Below are positions 8,795 to 19,000 of a DNA stretch of 64,000 bases, one piece after another. The notes below the pieces were generated by a model. It saw only the letters and a list, made by a program, of their open reading frames with translations. It did no database searches and had not been told where the DNA came from. The stretch's first letter is position 1. Each line of letters begins with the position of its first letter. Location of the stretch: positions 421,463-485,462 of the forward strand of contig JACKET010000005.1 of NCBI GenBank assembly GCA_020632875.1, written 5' to 3'. The translations under genes were made by a program, and so were the position numbers. This DNA comes from Alphaproteobacteria bacterium (GTDB lineage: Bacteria > Myxococcota_A > UBA796 > GCA-2862545).

Positions 8795-10866
8795 GCGCTG
8801 GGTTGGTGACCCTGCTCGCGCTGCTCCCGTCCGCGGCATTCGCACAGGCCGCGCCGAACAGCGGCTTCGACGCGCACGGCTTCCGGCTCGCCGCACACGA
8901 CGCGGATGCCCGCGATCCGCTCGTCGTCGCGCGGCCCGGGGCCTTCGTCGCCCAGAGCTGGTTCGCGTCGGGCGTGTTCGAGTACGCGAGCCAGCCGCTC
9001 GTGTTCGAGCGTCCCGAGGGCACGGTGGTCGAGCTCGACGACCTCGTCGCGGCGAACCTCTCGGTGGGGTACGCCCCGCACGAGCGCGTCCGCCTCGACC
9101 TCGCGGCCCCGCTGTTCTTCTACGGCGAAGGCGTCGACGGTCCGCTCGGCGCCGGGCTCGGCGACGTCCGGGCCTCGGCGCTCGTGTCGCTGGTCGCGCC
9201 GCTCCCCGAGGATGGGGGGCTCGGGCTCGGCTTCGTCGTGAACGCCGACATCCCGACCGGTCGTCCCGAGGCCTGGCTCGGCCAGTACACCATCGCCGGC
9301 GGCGTGGGGGTCGCTGCGACGTGGGAGGGCGAGAAGCTCACCGTGGGCGCGTCCGCCTCGACGCAGATGCGTCCCAACACCGATCCGGACGACCGTCCCG
9401 CGTACACGCGCGGCGGCGACGCCTTCGGCTGGGGCGGCTCGGTGGGCTACCTCGTGGCCGACACGACGGGGCTCACGCTCGAGGCGCACGGCGAGGTGCC
9501 CGTCGACCCGACGGTCCGCACCGCCATCGGCGTGCCCGCCGAGGCCATCCTGTCGTTCCGCCACGTCCGCAGCAACGGGGGCTTCCTCACGGCGGGCCTC
9601 GGCACGGCGCTCACGCGGGGCGCGGGCGCTTCGCCCCTCCGGCTCCTGGTGGGCGGGGGCTTCGGGGACGTCGACGGGCCGTGGCGCGACGCCGACGGCG
9701 ACGGCATCGAGGACAAGGTCGACGCCTGTCCCGAGGTCCCCGAGACGCTCAACGGATTCGAGGACGAAGACGGGTGCCGCGACACGCTGCCGAAGCTCGT
9801 CGTGCGCGCCATGGGCCCCGACGGCGCCGGGCTCGACGACGCGGCGATCGAGGCCACCGGCCCCATCGTGGTCGACGGCGTGGGCGAGGTCGTCGCGGAG
9901 GGCCCGGCGGTCCTCCCCGGCACGGAGTGGTCGATCGCGGCGAAGCGCGGCAACTGCCTCGCCGGCACGGCCTCCGTCACGCTCGACCGGCGCGACATGG
10001 CCGTCGACGTGCCGCTCTCGCTCGTGCGCGACGGCAAGCTGATGGTCGAGGTGATCGGCGCCGAGGGTCAGCCCATCGAAGGGGCGAACATCGAGATCCG
10101 CACGGACGAAGCGGCCTGCGGTCCCGACGCGCCCGTCGATCTGGCGGGCGGCACGGGCGAGATCCCGCTGGGTGTGGGCACCTTCCGGGTCGTCGTCCGC
10201 GCGCCCGACCACACGCTCCACTCCGAGTCGTTCGCGCTCGAGGCGGGCGGCCAGCACGTCATCCGCGCGACGCTGAAGCCCACGAAGGTCCGCGTCGAGA
10301 AGGAAGCCATCGTCATCCTCGAGAAGGTGTACTTCGACACTGGCAAGGCCACGATCCAGGAGCGGTCCTTCGAGCTGCTCGACGAGGTCGCGTCGGTCAT
10401 CCTCGCGAACGAGATCGCGAAGGTCGAGGTGCAGGGCCACACCGACGACCAGGGCCCCGACGCGTCGAACCTGAAGCTCTCCCAGGACCGCGCCGACGCC
10501 GTCCGCACCTACCTCCTCGGAAAGGGCGTCCAGGAAGGGGTCCTCGAGGCGAAGGGCTACGGCGAGACGACTCCCGTGGCCGACAACAAGACCAAGGACG
10601 GCCGGTCCCAGAACCGCCGGGTCGAGTTCAAGATCCTCCAGCAGTCGGCGGAGGTCGAACAGGCTCCCGAGGTCGAAGAAGCGCCCGAAGCGCCCGAAGC
10701 GCCCGAAGAAGGCGGCCTGAAGCGCCCCGAGCCCGAGCCCGAGCGCCCCGCAGAAGAGGGCGGCCTGAAGCGCCCCGAGCCCGAGTCTCCCGCAGAAGAG
10801 GACGGCCTGAAGCGCCCCGAGCCCGAGCCTCCCGCAGACGACGGCGGCCTGAAGCGCCCGGACTGA
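8791..10866 (+). CDS. OmpA-family outer-membrane protein, paralogue 1
   Basis: The protein has 691 residues. The GTG start at 8791 overlaps the previous stop as GTGA. A signal peptide (MSAGLVTLLALLPSAAFA) is followed by the paralogue signature FDAHGFRLAAHDADARDPL. Residues ~30-295 are a Gly/aromatic beta-barrel-like region. Then come a thrombospondin-3-like calcium motif DADGDGIEDKVDACP (~298-330), a carboxypeptidase-regulatory-like beta region and an OmpA peptidoglycan-binding domain (~503-616, with VYFDTGKATI and GHTDDQGPDASNL). The C-terminal 70 residues are four repeats built around EGGLKRPEPE. Paralogues lie at 52332 and 62795. It probably links the outer membrane to the cell wall. Confidence 0.88.
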   Translation: MSAGLVTLLALLPSAAFAQAAPNSGFDAHGFRLAAHDADARDPLVVARPGAFVAQSWFASGVFEYASQPLVFERPEGTVVELDDLVAANLSVGYAPHERVRLDLAAPLFFYGEGVDGPLGAGLGDVRASALVSLVAPLPEDGGLGLGFVVNADIPTGRPEAWLGQYTIAGGVGVAATWEGEKLTVGASASTQMRPNTDPDDRPAYTRGGDAFGWGGSVGYLVADTTGLTLEAHGEVPVDPTVRTAIGVPAEAILSFRHVRSNGGFLTAGLGTALTRGAGASPLRLLVGGGFGDVDGPWRDADGDGIEDKVDACPEVPETLNGFEDEDGCRDTLPKLVVRAMGPDGAGLDDAAIEATGPIVVDGVGEVVAEGPAVLPGTEWSIAAKRGNCLAGTASVTLDRRDMAVDVPLSLVRDGKLMVEVIGAEGQPIEGANIEIRTDEAACGPDAPVDLAGGTGEIPLGVGTFRVVVRAPDHTLHSESFALEAGGQHVIRATLKPTKVRVEKEAIVILEKVYFDTGKATIQERSFELLDEVASVILANEIAKVEVQGHTDDQGPDASNLKLSQDRADAVRTYLLGKGVQEGVLEAKGYGETTPVADNKTKDGRSQNRRVEFKILQQSAEVEQAPEVEEAPEAPEAPEEGGLKRPEPEPERPAEEGGLKRPEPESPAEEDGLKRPEPEPPADDGGLKRPD

Positions 10867-10980
10867 CGGTCCGGACGACCGCCACATCCAATCTTCGTCC
10901 GGCCCACCGGAACCGCATCCGCCGATCACACAGTTCAGAAGGCGCTGATTCGTGCCGGACGGGGAGGACGTCGGCGGGTC

Positions 10981-11198
10981 CACTCACCAGAGCAGCCCGA
11001 ACCGCCGGCCTGCTCTGGTGAGTCCTGGATCCGGTCCGCAAGGAGGCCCACTCTGTCGACCCGAACACCGAGACGCCGCTCACAACGCCCGGACGCTGCG
11101 GGTCGACCTGGCGGCGCCCCGGGACGCGAAGGCGCTCGACCTGCGACGGCCTCGTTTCTGCGTCATCTGCGTCCTTCTGCGTCATCTGCGTGATGCCG
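10981..11198. repeat. long inverted-repeat element, copy 1 (right arm only)
   Basis: This fills most of the 383-bp gap between the convergent OmpA and mutM-like genes (10867-11249). It begins with the central stem CTCACCAGAGCAG, paired with CTGCTCTGGTGAG a few bases on. It then runs through GGATCCGGTCCGC and GTCGACCCGAACAC and ends in TCTGCGTCATCTGCGTCC repeats. The same right arm occurs in the copies at 43661, 49665 and 55994. The left arm is missing or decayed here (10867-10980 shows nothing else). No gene was found in the gap. Confidence 0.8.
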
Positions 11199-11249
11199 AT
11201 CCGCTGCGAGGGCCCGATCGGCCGACGTGAGCCTCGAAACCGCCCAACG

Positions 11250-12167
11250 TCAGCGCTTCGTACGCTTCATCTCCTCGAGCTCGGCGACCGTCTTCGGCCA
11301 GTCCTTCTTCAGGAGCGTGGACAGCGCGCGGTCGGCGAGGAGCTTGCCCTCGGTCTGGCACCCGGGGCAGTAGTTCGTCTCGTTCTCGGCGTAGACGATC
11401 CGTTGGACCTTGGCGCCGCATTCGGGGCAGGGTTTGCCGAACTTGCCGTGCACGGCCATCTCGTCGCGGAACGCCGTGACCTTGTCGGGGAAGCCGTCTC
11501 CGACCTCGGCGCGCGTGCGGTCGATCCACTCGGAGAGCACGTCCTGGCACGCGCGGAGCAGGCGCTCGACCTCTTCGTCGGTGAGCTTGTCGGACATCCG
11601 GACCGGGGAGAGCTTCGCCTTCCACAGGATCTCGTCGGAGTACGCGTTGCCGATGCCGTCGAAGTAGCGCGGGTCGGTGAGGCTGCGCTTCAGCGTGTGG
11701 CGCTCGTCGCGGAGGATGGCGCCGAAGGCGGCGGGCGTCGCGGCGAAGACGTCCATCCCGCCGCGGTCGAAGTCGATGAGCGCATCCCGGCCGCGGATGA
11801 GGTGCAGGCTCGCGCGCTTCTTCTTGCTGGCCTCGGTGAACAGGAGCGTTCCGTCGTCGAAGTCCAGCAGGGCGACGGCGTTCGGCGTGGTGCGCTTGGC
11901 CCCCTCGGGCCGCCAGCGGAGCCGCCCCGCGATCATCAGGTGGATGACGAGGAACAGGGGTTCCTCGCCACCGTCGTCGAGCTCGAACACCATGCGCTTG
12001 CCGAGCCGGTGGATGGCCGCGACGGTGGTGCCGTTCACGGCCATCAGCGGCGGGTCGACGGTGCGGAGGAGGAACGGGCTCACGAGCCGCACGCCCTCCA
12101 TCCGGTGCCCCTGCGTCAACGCGCGCAGGCGCTCCACGTAGACGGTGACGTCGGGGAGCTCGGGCAC
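11250..12167 (-). CDS. MutM/Nei-family DNA glycosylase
   Basis: The protein has 305 residues. It starts MPELPDV, giving the Pro2/Glu3 active-site pair of Fpg/Nei enzymes, which excise oxidised bases and nick the strand. A C-terminal zinc finger CPECG...CPGC lies near residues 245-270. The YFDGIGNAYSDEILWKAKLSP segment is the helix-two-turn-helix region. About 25 Lys/Glu-rich residues extend past the zinc finger. Whether it prefers 8-oxoguanine (MutM) or oxidised pyrimidines (Nei) cannot be settled from sequence alone. The DUF1641 gene ends 4 bp upstream, so they are probably co-transcribed. Confidence 0.85.
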   Translation of the reverse strand: MPELPDVTVYVERLRALTQGHRMEGVRLVSPFLLRTVDPPLMAVNGTTVAAIHRLGKRMVFELDDGGEEPLFLVIHLMIAGRLRWRPEGAKRTTPNAVALLDFDDGTLLFTEASKKKRASLHLIRGRDALIDFDRGGMDVFAATPAAFGAILRDERHTLKRSLTDPRYFDGIGNAYSDEILWKAKLSPVRMSDKLTDEEVERLLRACQDVLSEWIDRTRAEVGDGFPDKVTAFRDEMAVHGKFGKPCPECGAKVQRIVYAENETNYCPGCQTEGKLLADRALSTLLKKDWPKTVAELEEMKRTKR

Positions 12168-12171
12168 CCGC

Positions 12172-12732
12172 TCAGAGCTTCTGGCCGAAGCGCTTGGCGA
12201 TGGCCAGGCCGAAGCCCATCGCCTTCTGCACGTCGGGATCCATCATCGCCTTGAGCTGGCCGAACAGGCCGAGCGGCTGGAAGCCGCTGCTCTGGGTCTC
12301 GACGAGGGCCGTTGTGGCGGTCTCGGCGACGCCCACGGTCTTCGCGAGGGTGGGGGCGACCGCGGTGCCCTTGTCGATGAGCACGTCGAGCGTGCCGTCG
12401 GCCTCGAGGCGCTCGACCGCATCGAGGGTCTTGTGGAGGAGGGCCTGCTTGGCGAGCAGCCGCTTCACGGTGGCGATGCTGTCGGGCTTCGCGGCGACGA
12501 GCGCGATCTCGGCGGCCTGGAGGCCCGTTCCGACCGGGTCGATGCCGTTCGCTTCGGCCTGCTGCTGCGCGAAGGACGCCGTAGCCCCGGCCAGCTCGAC
12601 GAACACGGGCACCTTCTCGCCGAGGGCCGCGAGGCCATCGGTCGTGCCCTGGATGGCGTCGATGCGCTTCTCGAGGCGGTCGAGGCGCTCGAGCACCTGG
12701 GTGAGAAGCTCCGCGGTCGTCGGCTCGCTCAT
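12172..12732 (-). CDS. DUF1641 family protein
   Basis: The protein has 186 residues, soluble and helical. Its C-terminal block LKAMMDPDVQKAMGFGLAIAKRFG matches the short DUF1641 signature, which is otherwise found next to formate dehydrogenase or sulfide:quinone reductase genes; none is nearby here. The N-terminus (TAELLTQVLERLDRLEKRIDAI) looks like a coiled coil. Two ATG codons lie in tandem. The second, at 12732, is preferred because the GGAGG at 12737-12741 is only 1 nt from the first. It lies between the Kir channel and mutM-like genes. Function is unknown. Confidence 0.65.
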   Translation of the reverse strand: MSEPTTAELLTQVLERLDRLEKRIDAIQGTTDGLAALGEKVPVFVELAGATASFAQQQAEANGIDPVGTGLQAAEIALVAAKPDSIATVKRLLAKQALLHKTLDAVERLEADGTLDVLIDKGTAVAPTLAKTVGVAETATTALVETQSSGFQPLGLFGQLKAMMDPDVQKAMGFGLAIAKRFGQKL

Positions 12733-12752
12733 CATTCCTCCGGGCTGCGCCC

Positions 12753-13607
12753 TTATCGCGGCACCTGCTCGATGTCGTGCAGGCGGTCGTAGTGCACGGT
12801 GATGCTGCCGTCGGGGTGGTTCTCGAGCATGTCGCGGTAGCGGTAGCCGATGCGCACCTCTTCGGGACGGTAGATGCGCTGGGCGCTCACGGTCTGCGCG
12901 AACGTGTCGTCGAGCCCCGTGAAGTTGACGATGACGCCGACCATGCGCTCGGCCACGTCGTGCTCGGCGAGGCCGTGCAGCGGGCTGTCTTCGTCGAGCG
13001 GGTGCATGATGGTCCACGACATGCGGAAGATGGGCGTCTGGGCGCGCACGAGGTCGAGATCGACGACCCGCCGCATCTGGTGGCCCTCGGCGCTCACGTG
13101 CTCGATGAGCGCGGCGACCTGCACCCGCGCGTCGACGACCTGGTTCTTGCGCAGGTTGCTCATGCGGATCTGGAGGGTGGGCAGGCCGTCCATCACGTTC
13201 ACGACGGCGAACTGCGAGAAGCCGACGCGCGCGACGGGCCGCGAGAACTTCGCGAACAGGAGGCCCGTGACCATCGCGATGCCCGTGAGGCCGAGGAAGG
13301 CCTCGACGATGCTGACGACGTTCGCGTACGGCGTGGTGGGGCTCATGGCGCCGTAGCCGATGCCCGACATCGTCTGGACGCTGAAGGCGAACGCCTGGAG
13401 GAAGCTGCTCGGATCCTGCGCGTTGTAGCAGTCGCCGCCGAGCATGTAGAGCGTGGCGAACGCGAGGTTGAAGCAGAAGTATCCGCCCGAGATGAACGAC
13501 ACGAACCGCAGCCAGCCCATCGAGATGACCGAGTGGTACAGGTCGCTGAACGGGGAGTGGACGAAGCCCTGGTGGTGGACCGTGGGCAATCCTTCGGGTT
13601 CTGCCAT
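12753..13607 (-). CDS. Kir-family (KirBac-like) potassium channel
   Basis: The protein has 284 residues. Two membrane helices (about 32-55 and 95-118) flank a pore loop with the selectivity filter TMSGIGYG at residues 79-86. A ~160-residue C-terminal beta domain follows, with FRMSWTIMHPLDEDSPL typical of inward-rectifier Kir cytoplasmic domains. Prokaryotic Kir channels are inner-membrane K+ channels gated by lipids or ligands. The first filter positions (S-G-I) differ from the common T-V/I-GYG but keep the GYG core. It is divergent from the subtilisin gene, and a 14-bp palindrome lies just upstream of its start. Confidence 0.88.
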   Translation of the reverse strand: MAEPEGLPTVHHQGFVHSPFSDLYHSVISMGWLRFVSFISGGYFCFNLAFATLYMLGGDCYNAQDPSSFLQAFAFSVQTMSGIGYGAMSPTTPYANVVSIVEAFLGLTGIAMVTGLLFAKFSRPVARVGFSQFAVVNVMDGLPTLQIRMSNLRKNQVVDARVQVAALIEHVSAEGHQMRRVVDLDLVRAQTPIFRMSWTIMHPLDEDSPLHGLAEHDVAERMVGVIVNFTGLDDTFAQTVSAQRIYRPEEVRIGYRYRDMLENHPDGSITVHYDRLHDIEQVPR

Positions 13608-13611
13608 CGGC

Positions 13612-13625
13612 CCTCGATATCGAGG
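13612..13625. promoter_or_regulatory. perfect 14-bp palindrome between divergent genes
   Basis: CCTCGATATCGAGG is a perfect palindrome 5 bp upstream of the Kir ATG. It overlaps the Kir ribosome-binding region and lies 54 bp from the divergent protease start. It could be an operator or a short hairpin that affects translation. No matching regulator is in the window. Confidence 0.35.
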
Positions 13626-13678
13626 AGATAGAATGGATGCGACCGTCAGGCGTCGATGCGGTCGGGAGGCGAGACGGG

Positions 13679-14884
13679 ATGCGCAAGTGGATGTTGATCG
13701 CGACGGTGGCGCTGTCGAGCGGCTGTGACGAGTACACGCTCGATCAGTGGCTCGATTTCCGGGACTGGTTCGTCAAGCTCGACGCCGAGTCGGCCGAGGT
13801 CGCCGACCTCACCGCCGAGCTCGCGTCCGCGTCGGGCTTCGAGTTCGAGCCGATCCATCAGTACGACAAGGTGAACAAGGGCTTCGCGATGTTCGTGCCC
13901 GTGCCCATCGCGACCGAGCTGCAAGACCGCGAGCGCGTGCTCGAGGTCGTCGAGGTCCCGGCCGACGGCTACGTCCCGCCCGACGAAGAAGACAGCAAGG
14001 TCGACATCGACAACCCGATCACCGTCGACCCCGACGAGATCCCCGAGTCCATCGAGCGGATCGGGGGCCCGTGGGTCAACGGGGGCCTCGGTGCCGTGCA
14101 GGTCGCGGTCATCGACACCGGCGTCGACAGCTTCCACTCCGACCTCAACGTGGTGGCGGAGTTCGACGCCGTGCGGATGTCGGGCGGCACGCCGGCCAAC
14201 GGCAACGACCCGAACGGGCACGGCACGCACGTCGCCGGCACGATCGGGGCCCTCGCGAACGGCGACGGCGTCGTGGGGGTCGCGCCGGGTGTCGGCATCC
14301 ACGCGGTCCGCGTGCTCGACGAGAACGGGTCCGGCCTGTGGACCGACATCCTCGCCGGCATCGAGTACGTGCTCGACCATCCCGAGATCCGCGTCGTGAA
14401 CATGTCGCTCGGCGGTGCCGGCAATCCCGATGCGGCGAACGACGAGCTGCGCGACGCCATCCAGGCCCTCGAAGACTCCGGGGTCATCGTGTGCATCGCT
14501 GCGGGCAACGACACGGCGAACACGAACGGCTTCGTGCCCGCGGGCTACGACATCGGCGTGGTGGTCAGCGCGTACGACGCGAGCGACGGCAGCGACAACG
14601 GCTTCGCGAGCTTCTCGAACTTCGGCGACGCCGTCGACATCGCGTCGCCGGGCGTGAAGATCCGGTCCACCTGGCCGGGCGGCACCTACGCCGAGCTCAA
14701 CGGCACCAGCATGGCCACGCCGGCCGTCGCGGGTGTCGCTGCGGCCTGGCTGGTCGCGAACCCCAGCGGCACGCCCCAGCAGTTCCGCAACCAGCTCGTG
14801 TCCACCGGCGAGAACGGCTACCAGGGCCAGAACAACAACCGGCACCCGGAGCCCCTCGTGGATGCGGCGGCGGTCTGGCAGTAG
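13679..14884 (+). CDS. subtilisin-like (S8) serine protease lipoprotein
   Basis: The protein has 401 residues. The ATG at 13679 follows a GGGAGG about 10 nt upstream; an earlier in-frame ATG at 13637 lacks a site. The lipobox MRKWMLIATVALSSGC gives lipidated Cys16. Residues ~20-110 look like an I9-type propeptide. The catalytic triad is complete: Asp146 (VAVIDTGVD), His181 (NGHGTHVAGT) and Ser344 (NGTSMATPAVAG), with the oxyanion Asn in IAAGND. It is probably a surface-anchored endopeptidase. It converges with the bestrophin gene across a repeat-filled gap. Confidence 0.92.
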   Translation: MRKWMLIATVALSSGCDEYTLDQWLDFRDWFVKLDAESAEVADLTAELASASGFEFEPIHQYDKVNKGFAMFVPVPIATELQDRERVLEVVEVPADGYVPPDEEDSKVDIDNPITVDPDEIPESIERIGGPWVNGGLGAVQVAVIDTGVDSFHSDLNVVAEFDAVRMSGGTPANGNDPNGHGTHVAGTIGALANGDGVVGVAPGVGIHAVRVLDENGSGLWTDILAGIEYVLDHPEIRVVNMSLGGAGNPDAANDELRDAIQALEDSGVIVCIAAGNDTANTNGFVPAGYDIGVVVSAYDASDGSDNGFASFSNFGDAVDIASPGVKIRSTWPGGTYAELNGTSMATPAVAGVAAAWLVANPSGTPQQFRNQLVSTGENGYQGQNNNRHPEPLVDAAAVWQ

Positions 14885-14930
14885 CGCTTCGGGTGTGCCG
14901 GCCGGCCGGATGAGCGCCGTCCGCCATCGG

Positions 14931-15110
14931 GTCCAGGGTGTTGGGTATCGGGTATTCGGTATTGGGTATCCGGCCCGTGTTCGGGGTCGGATTCGGGCGG
15001 CCGAGCCGGCAGATTCCACTCCGGAACCACTACCCGACACCCGACACCCAACACCCAACACCCAACACCCAACACCCAACACCCAACACCCGATACCCAA
15101 CACCTGGCGC
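14931..15110. repeat. ACACCCA heptamer array flanked by inverted repeats
   Basis: Eight tandem heptamers (ACACCCG, six ACACCCA, ACACCCG) lie at 15037-15092. A ~20-bp inverted repeat brackets the element: CCAGGGTGTTGGGTATCGGG near 14933 pairs with CCCGATACCCAACACCTGG near 15089-15107. The minus strand of the array has runs GGG-N4-GGG that fit a G-quadruplex. It occupies the 247-bp gap between convergent protease and bestrophin genes. No gene was found here. Confidence 0.8.
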
Positions 15111-15131
15111 CCAGATGCGGAGCGCTAGGTA

Positions 15132-16055
15132 CTAGTAGAGGATGCCGTCGACCACCGGGATCGGGTCGGGCAGCTCGGCCTCCCCGATGCGCTGCTTGAG
15201 GTCGATCTCGATGGTGCGTGAGAGAGCGAGCAGCGGGAGGTCGTTCGGGTCCTCTTCGAAGGGGTCTTCGATCTGCGAGCCGACGCCGTCGAGCCCGAGG
15301 AACGCGAAGCTCACCATGACGACCACGATGGGCGTGTAGACCCCGACCGTGTCGATGACGCCCCAGGGCAGGGCGAGGCAGTAGATGCCGACGATGCGGT
15401 GGGTCAGCATCGTGTAGGCGATGGGGACGGGGGTGTTCTTGATGCGCTCGCAGCCGCCCTGGATGTTCGAGAACGTCACGAGCGAGTCCTCGAAGATCGG
15501 GACGTGGAGGGTATCGATGTGCCCCTCCTTCCACAGGTCGCGGATGCGCTCGCCCATGTGGTGCAGGATGGCGTTCGGCACGTTGCGCTGCTGCTTCAGG
15601 GCCGCGACCTCTTCGGCGGGCAGGAACGCGGCGAGCTCGTCGACCCGGTCGATCTGCTGGCGGAGGTGCAGCCGCAGCGCGTGGGTGAACGCGATGGTGC
15701 GCATGACCATCTCGCGCTTCACGGGGTGCTCGGCGGCGAGGTAGCTGCAGGACTGGCGCGTGAAGCTACGCGTCTGGTTGATGAGCGCGCCCCAGAGCTT
15801 GCGGGCCTCCCACCAGCGGTCGTAGCAGGCGTTGTTCCGGAAGCCGAGGAAGATCGACAGCGCGAGGCCGATGAGCGTGAACGGCGCCAGGGTGAGCGTG
15901 ATCTCGCTGTCGTCGGGGTGGATGAGCGGGTAGCCCCACGTGATCGCCATGCTGTAGATGGCGAGGAACAGCAGGTACGGCCAGACGCCGCTGAGCGCGC
16001 TCCCCCGGAACAGGAAGATGGTGCCCGGGAACGACCGGGTCGGGCGGACCAGCAT
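15132..16055 (-). CDS. bestrophin-family anion channel
   Basis: The protein has 307 residues with four hydrophobic helices. The family blocks LGFRNNACYDRWWEARKLWG near residue 72 and IEDPFEEDPNDLPL near residue 263 are clear. Bacterial bestrophins (the former UPF0187) form pentameric channels in the inner membrane. The ATG at 16055 lies only 3 bp after the stop of the MopE/beta-helix gene. They may share a transcript, although no functional link is obvious. Confidence 0.88.
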   Translation of the reverse strand: MLVRPTRSFPGTIFLFRGSALSGVWPYLLFLAIYSMAITWGYPLIHPDDSEITLTLAPFTLIGLALSIFLGFRNNACYDRWWEARKLWGALINQTRSFTRQSCSYLAAEHPVKREMVMRTIAFTHALRLHLRQQIDRVDELAAFLPAEEVAALKQQRNVPNAILHHMGERIRDLWKEGHIDTLHVPIFEDSLVTFSNIQGGCERIKNTPVPIAYTMLTHRIVGIYCLALPWGVIDTVGVYTPIVVVMVSFAFLGLDGVGSQIEDPFEEDPNDLPLLALSRTIEIDLKQRIGEAELPDPIPVVDGILY

Positions 16056-16058
16056 CGA

Positions 16059-19000
16059 TCAGCGCCGACGGCGCAGGAAGAACGCCGCGACGAGCGGCAG
16101 CATCGCGAAGGGCGCGGGGCCCGAGGCGCTGCAGCCCTTGCAGCCTTCGCCGTCCATGCCGGTGTCGGTGTCGGTGCCGCCGGGAAGGTCGGTGCCGTTG
16201 CAGTCCTGGTCGATGCCGTCGCCGGGGATCTCGGCGGCGGTGGGGTTGGCGCCGGGGTTCTCGTCGTCGCAGTCCTGGCTGTTCGTGGTGTAGCCGTCGG
16301 GCTGCGAGCAGGCGCCGAGCTCGGACAGGGGATTGCCGAAGCCGTCGCCGTCGGCGTCTTCGAAGAAGAACTGCACGTTCTCGGCGTTCGGACCGTCGAT
16401 CGTGCCGTCGCAGTCGTTGTCGACGCCGTCGCAGATCTCGGCGCGGCCGGGGTGCGCCGTGGGGTTGGTGTCCTGGCAGTCGCCGTTGGCCGGAACGAAG
16501 CCGATCGGGGCGTTGCAGGCCACCTGGCTCTGCGCGTCGTCGCCGTACCCGTCGTCGTCGACATCGGCGTACCAGGTCGTGGCATCAGCGGCGTCGGGCT
16601 CGTCGGTCGTGCCGTCGCAGTCGTTGTCCCAGTTGTCACACACCTCGGTGTTGCCCGGGAACTGCACGTCGTTGTCGTCGTTGCAGTCGCCGCCCACCTC
16701 GGACGCGAAGCCGGGCAGGAAGCAGCTCACGATCTCGAAGGCGGAGTTGCCGAATCCGTCGCGGTCGCTGTCGAGGTAGAAGACCGTGCCGTCGACGGGG
16801 TCGTCGTCGATGTCGCCGTCGCAGTTCTGGTCGACGCCGTCGCAGGTCTCGTCGGCCTCGGGATTGATGCTCGCGTCGCCGTCGTCGCAGTCGGACGCGT
16901 CTTCGAGCAGGCCGGAGACGGGCGAGCAGCTGCCGATGGGCGTCGCGTCGCGGTCGCCGTAGCCGTCGCCGTCGAGGTCGGGGAAGTACAGCGGGGACGC
17001 CGGGTTCTGGTCGGTCGTGCCGTCGCAGTCGTTGTCGATGCCGTCGCAGAGCTCGCTGGCGCCGGGGCTGCGGAACGGGTCGGCGTCGTCGCAGTCGCCG
17101 CCGAAGGGGCTGTGGTCGAGGGGCGCGAGGCACTGCACCACCTCGAGACCGTCGACGCCGTAGCCGTCGTGGTCGGCGTCGGGGTACCACGCCGGGGCGT
17201 CACCCGCGTCGTCGTCGACCAGGTCGTTGCAGTCGTTGTCGAGGGTGTCGCAGTTCTCGGGCGCGCCCGGGTAGATGTTGGCGAGCGTGTCGTTGCAGTC
17301 GCCGGTCGTGCTCGTGTAGCCGGGAGGCGCCGAGCACGCGAGGGTGCTGCCCGCGTCGGTGCCCCAGCCGTCGAAGTCCTGATCCTCGTAGAACAGGATG
17401 GCATCGGTGGCGTTGTCGTCGGCCAGCCCGCTGCAGTCGTTGTCGAGGGTGTCGCAGATCTCTTCGGCGCCGGGGTTGATGGCGGCGTTCGTGTCGTCGC
17501 AGTCGGTGTTGTTGTCGACCGCGGACGGATCGGGCTGCGTGCACTGGACGGGGTAGTTGCCGTCGACGGAGCCGTAGCCGTCGCCGTCGAGATCCTCGTA
17601 CCAGGTCGTGGCGGGGTTCTCGTCGAGCTGCCCGTCGCAGTCGTCGTCGATCAGGTTGCAGATGTCGAGCGCGTTCGGGTTGCTGGCCGCATCGCCGTCG
17701 TCGCAGTCGTCGATGGCGTCGAACCCGTCGCCGTCGCCGTCGGCGAAGAGGGTGGGATCGGCCTGGACGCCGCCCGAGAGGCCGACGTCGTTGGCCGTGC
17801 CGTCGAGGTCGGTGTTGGCGGGGCCCACGTCGCGGAGCTCGCTGCCCACGGCGGCGTACAGGCGCACGTCCTCGCACGTGGTGCCGGCCGGACCGGGGTA
17901 GTTGTTGACCACCGGGTACGTCGTGATGGCCACTGGATCGGTGGGGACGGTGGCGTTCCAGCCGGACGCGAAGTCCTGCGGGGCGTTGGCGTCGAGGGCG
18001 CTCCAGCTCATGGTGAGCGGGCCGGACGTGTTGCTGGCGTGGAACGCCGAGCCGGTGGAGGCGAGGGCGACGACGTGGTCGATCGTGGCGGCCACGATGT
18101 TCTGGCCGCTGATCACGCCGCCCGTGTTGGCCGTGTTGCCGACGTAGGACGAGAACGCGACGTCGACGCTGTCGAACGCGGAGAACCGGTACGCGCCGCC
18201 CGTGCCGGCATCGTTGCCCGCGGCGCCGTCGTTGCGGACGATCGCGATGCTGCCCGCCTGGCCCGAAGCGAAGATCGCACCGCCGAACCCGGGCGTGCCC
18301 GCGGTGTTCTCGCACCACAGGTTGCGCAGCAGGCGCAGCTCGGTGACGGCCTCGGCGTAGACCGCGCCGCCGTCGTCGCTCGCGCCGTTGCGGAAGAAGT
18401 CGGTGTCGGACAGGTCGAGGTTCGCCGCCGCGCCCTGGCGGAACACGGCGCCGCCTCGCGCGGCCGTGTTGTCGGTGAACGACGCCGCGGAGAGGGTGGC
18501 CTCGCCCTCGCCGAGCCACACCGCGCCGCCGTCGTCGTCGGCGGAGTTGAGGTCGAAGCTGCTGTTCGTGAGGGAGAGCGCCGCCGCCTGGAGCCACATC
18601 GCGCCCGCGTCGGTGCCGGCCGTGTTGTTGCTCGCGATGGCCCCGTCGACCGTGATCGACGTGACCATGTCGGCCCAGATGCCGCCCGCGGCATCGGTCG
18701 CGGTGTTGTTGGTGAGCGTCGCGTCGGTGAGCGCGAGCGTGTCGCCCTCGAGGTACACCGCGGCGCTCGTCGCGCTCGACTGGTCGAAGGTGATCTCGGA
18801 GAGCGTGATGCCGTCGTGGCGGGCGACGAGGGCCGCCCCGAGGCCGGCCCCACCGTCGGGGGACGCGCCGCCGCCGGAGGCCATGTTGCCGATGAACTCG
18901 GTGCCGTTCTCGACGACGAGGTCTTCGGTGCCCGCGCCCTGGTCGAGCCACGCGCCGCCGCCGGCCGCTGCGGTGTTGTCGGTGAACGAGACGTTGTCGA

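Noticed and set aside
15037..15092. Heptamer array considered as a CRISPR array
   Set aside because: Units are 7 bp with no spacers and no cas genes nearby.
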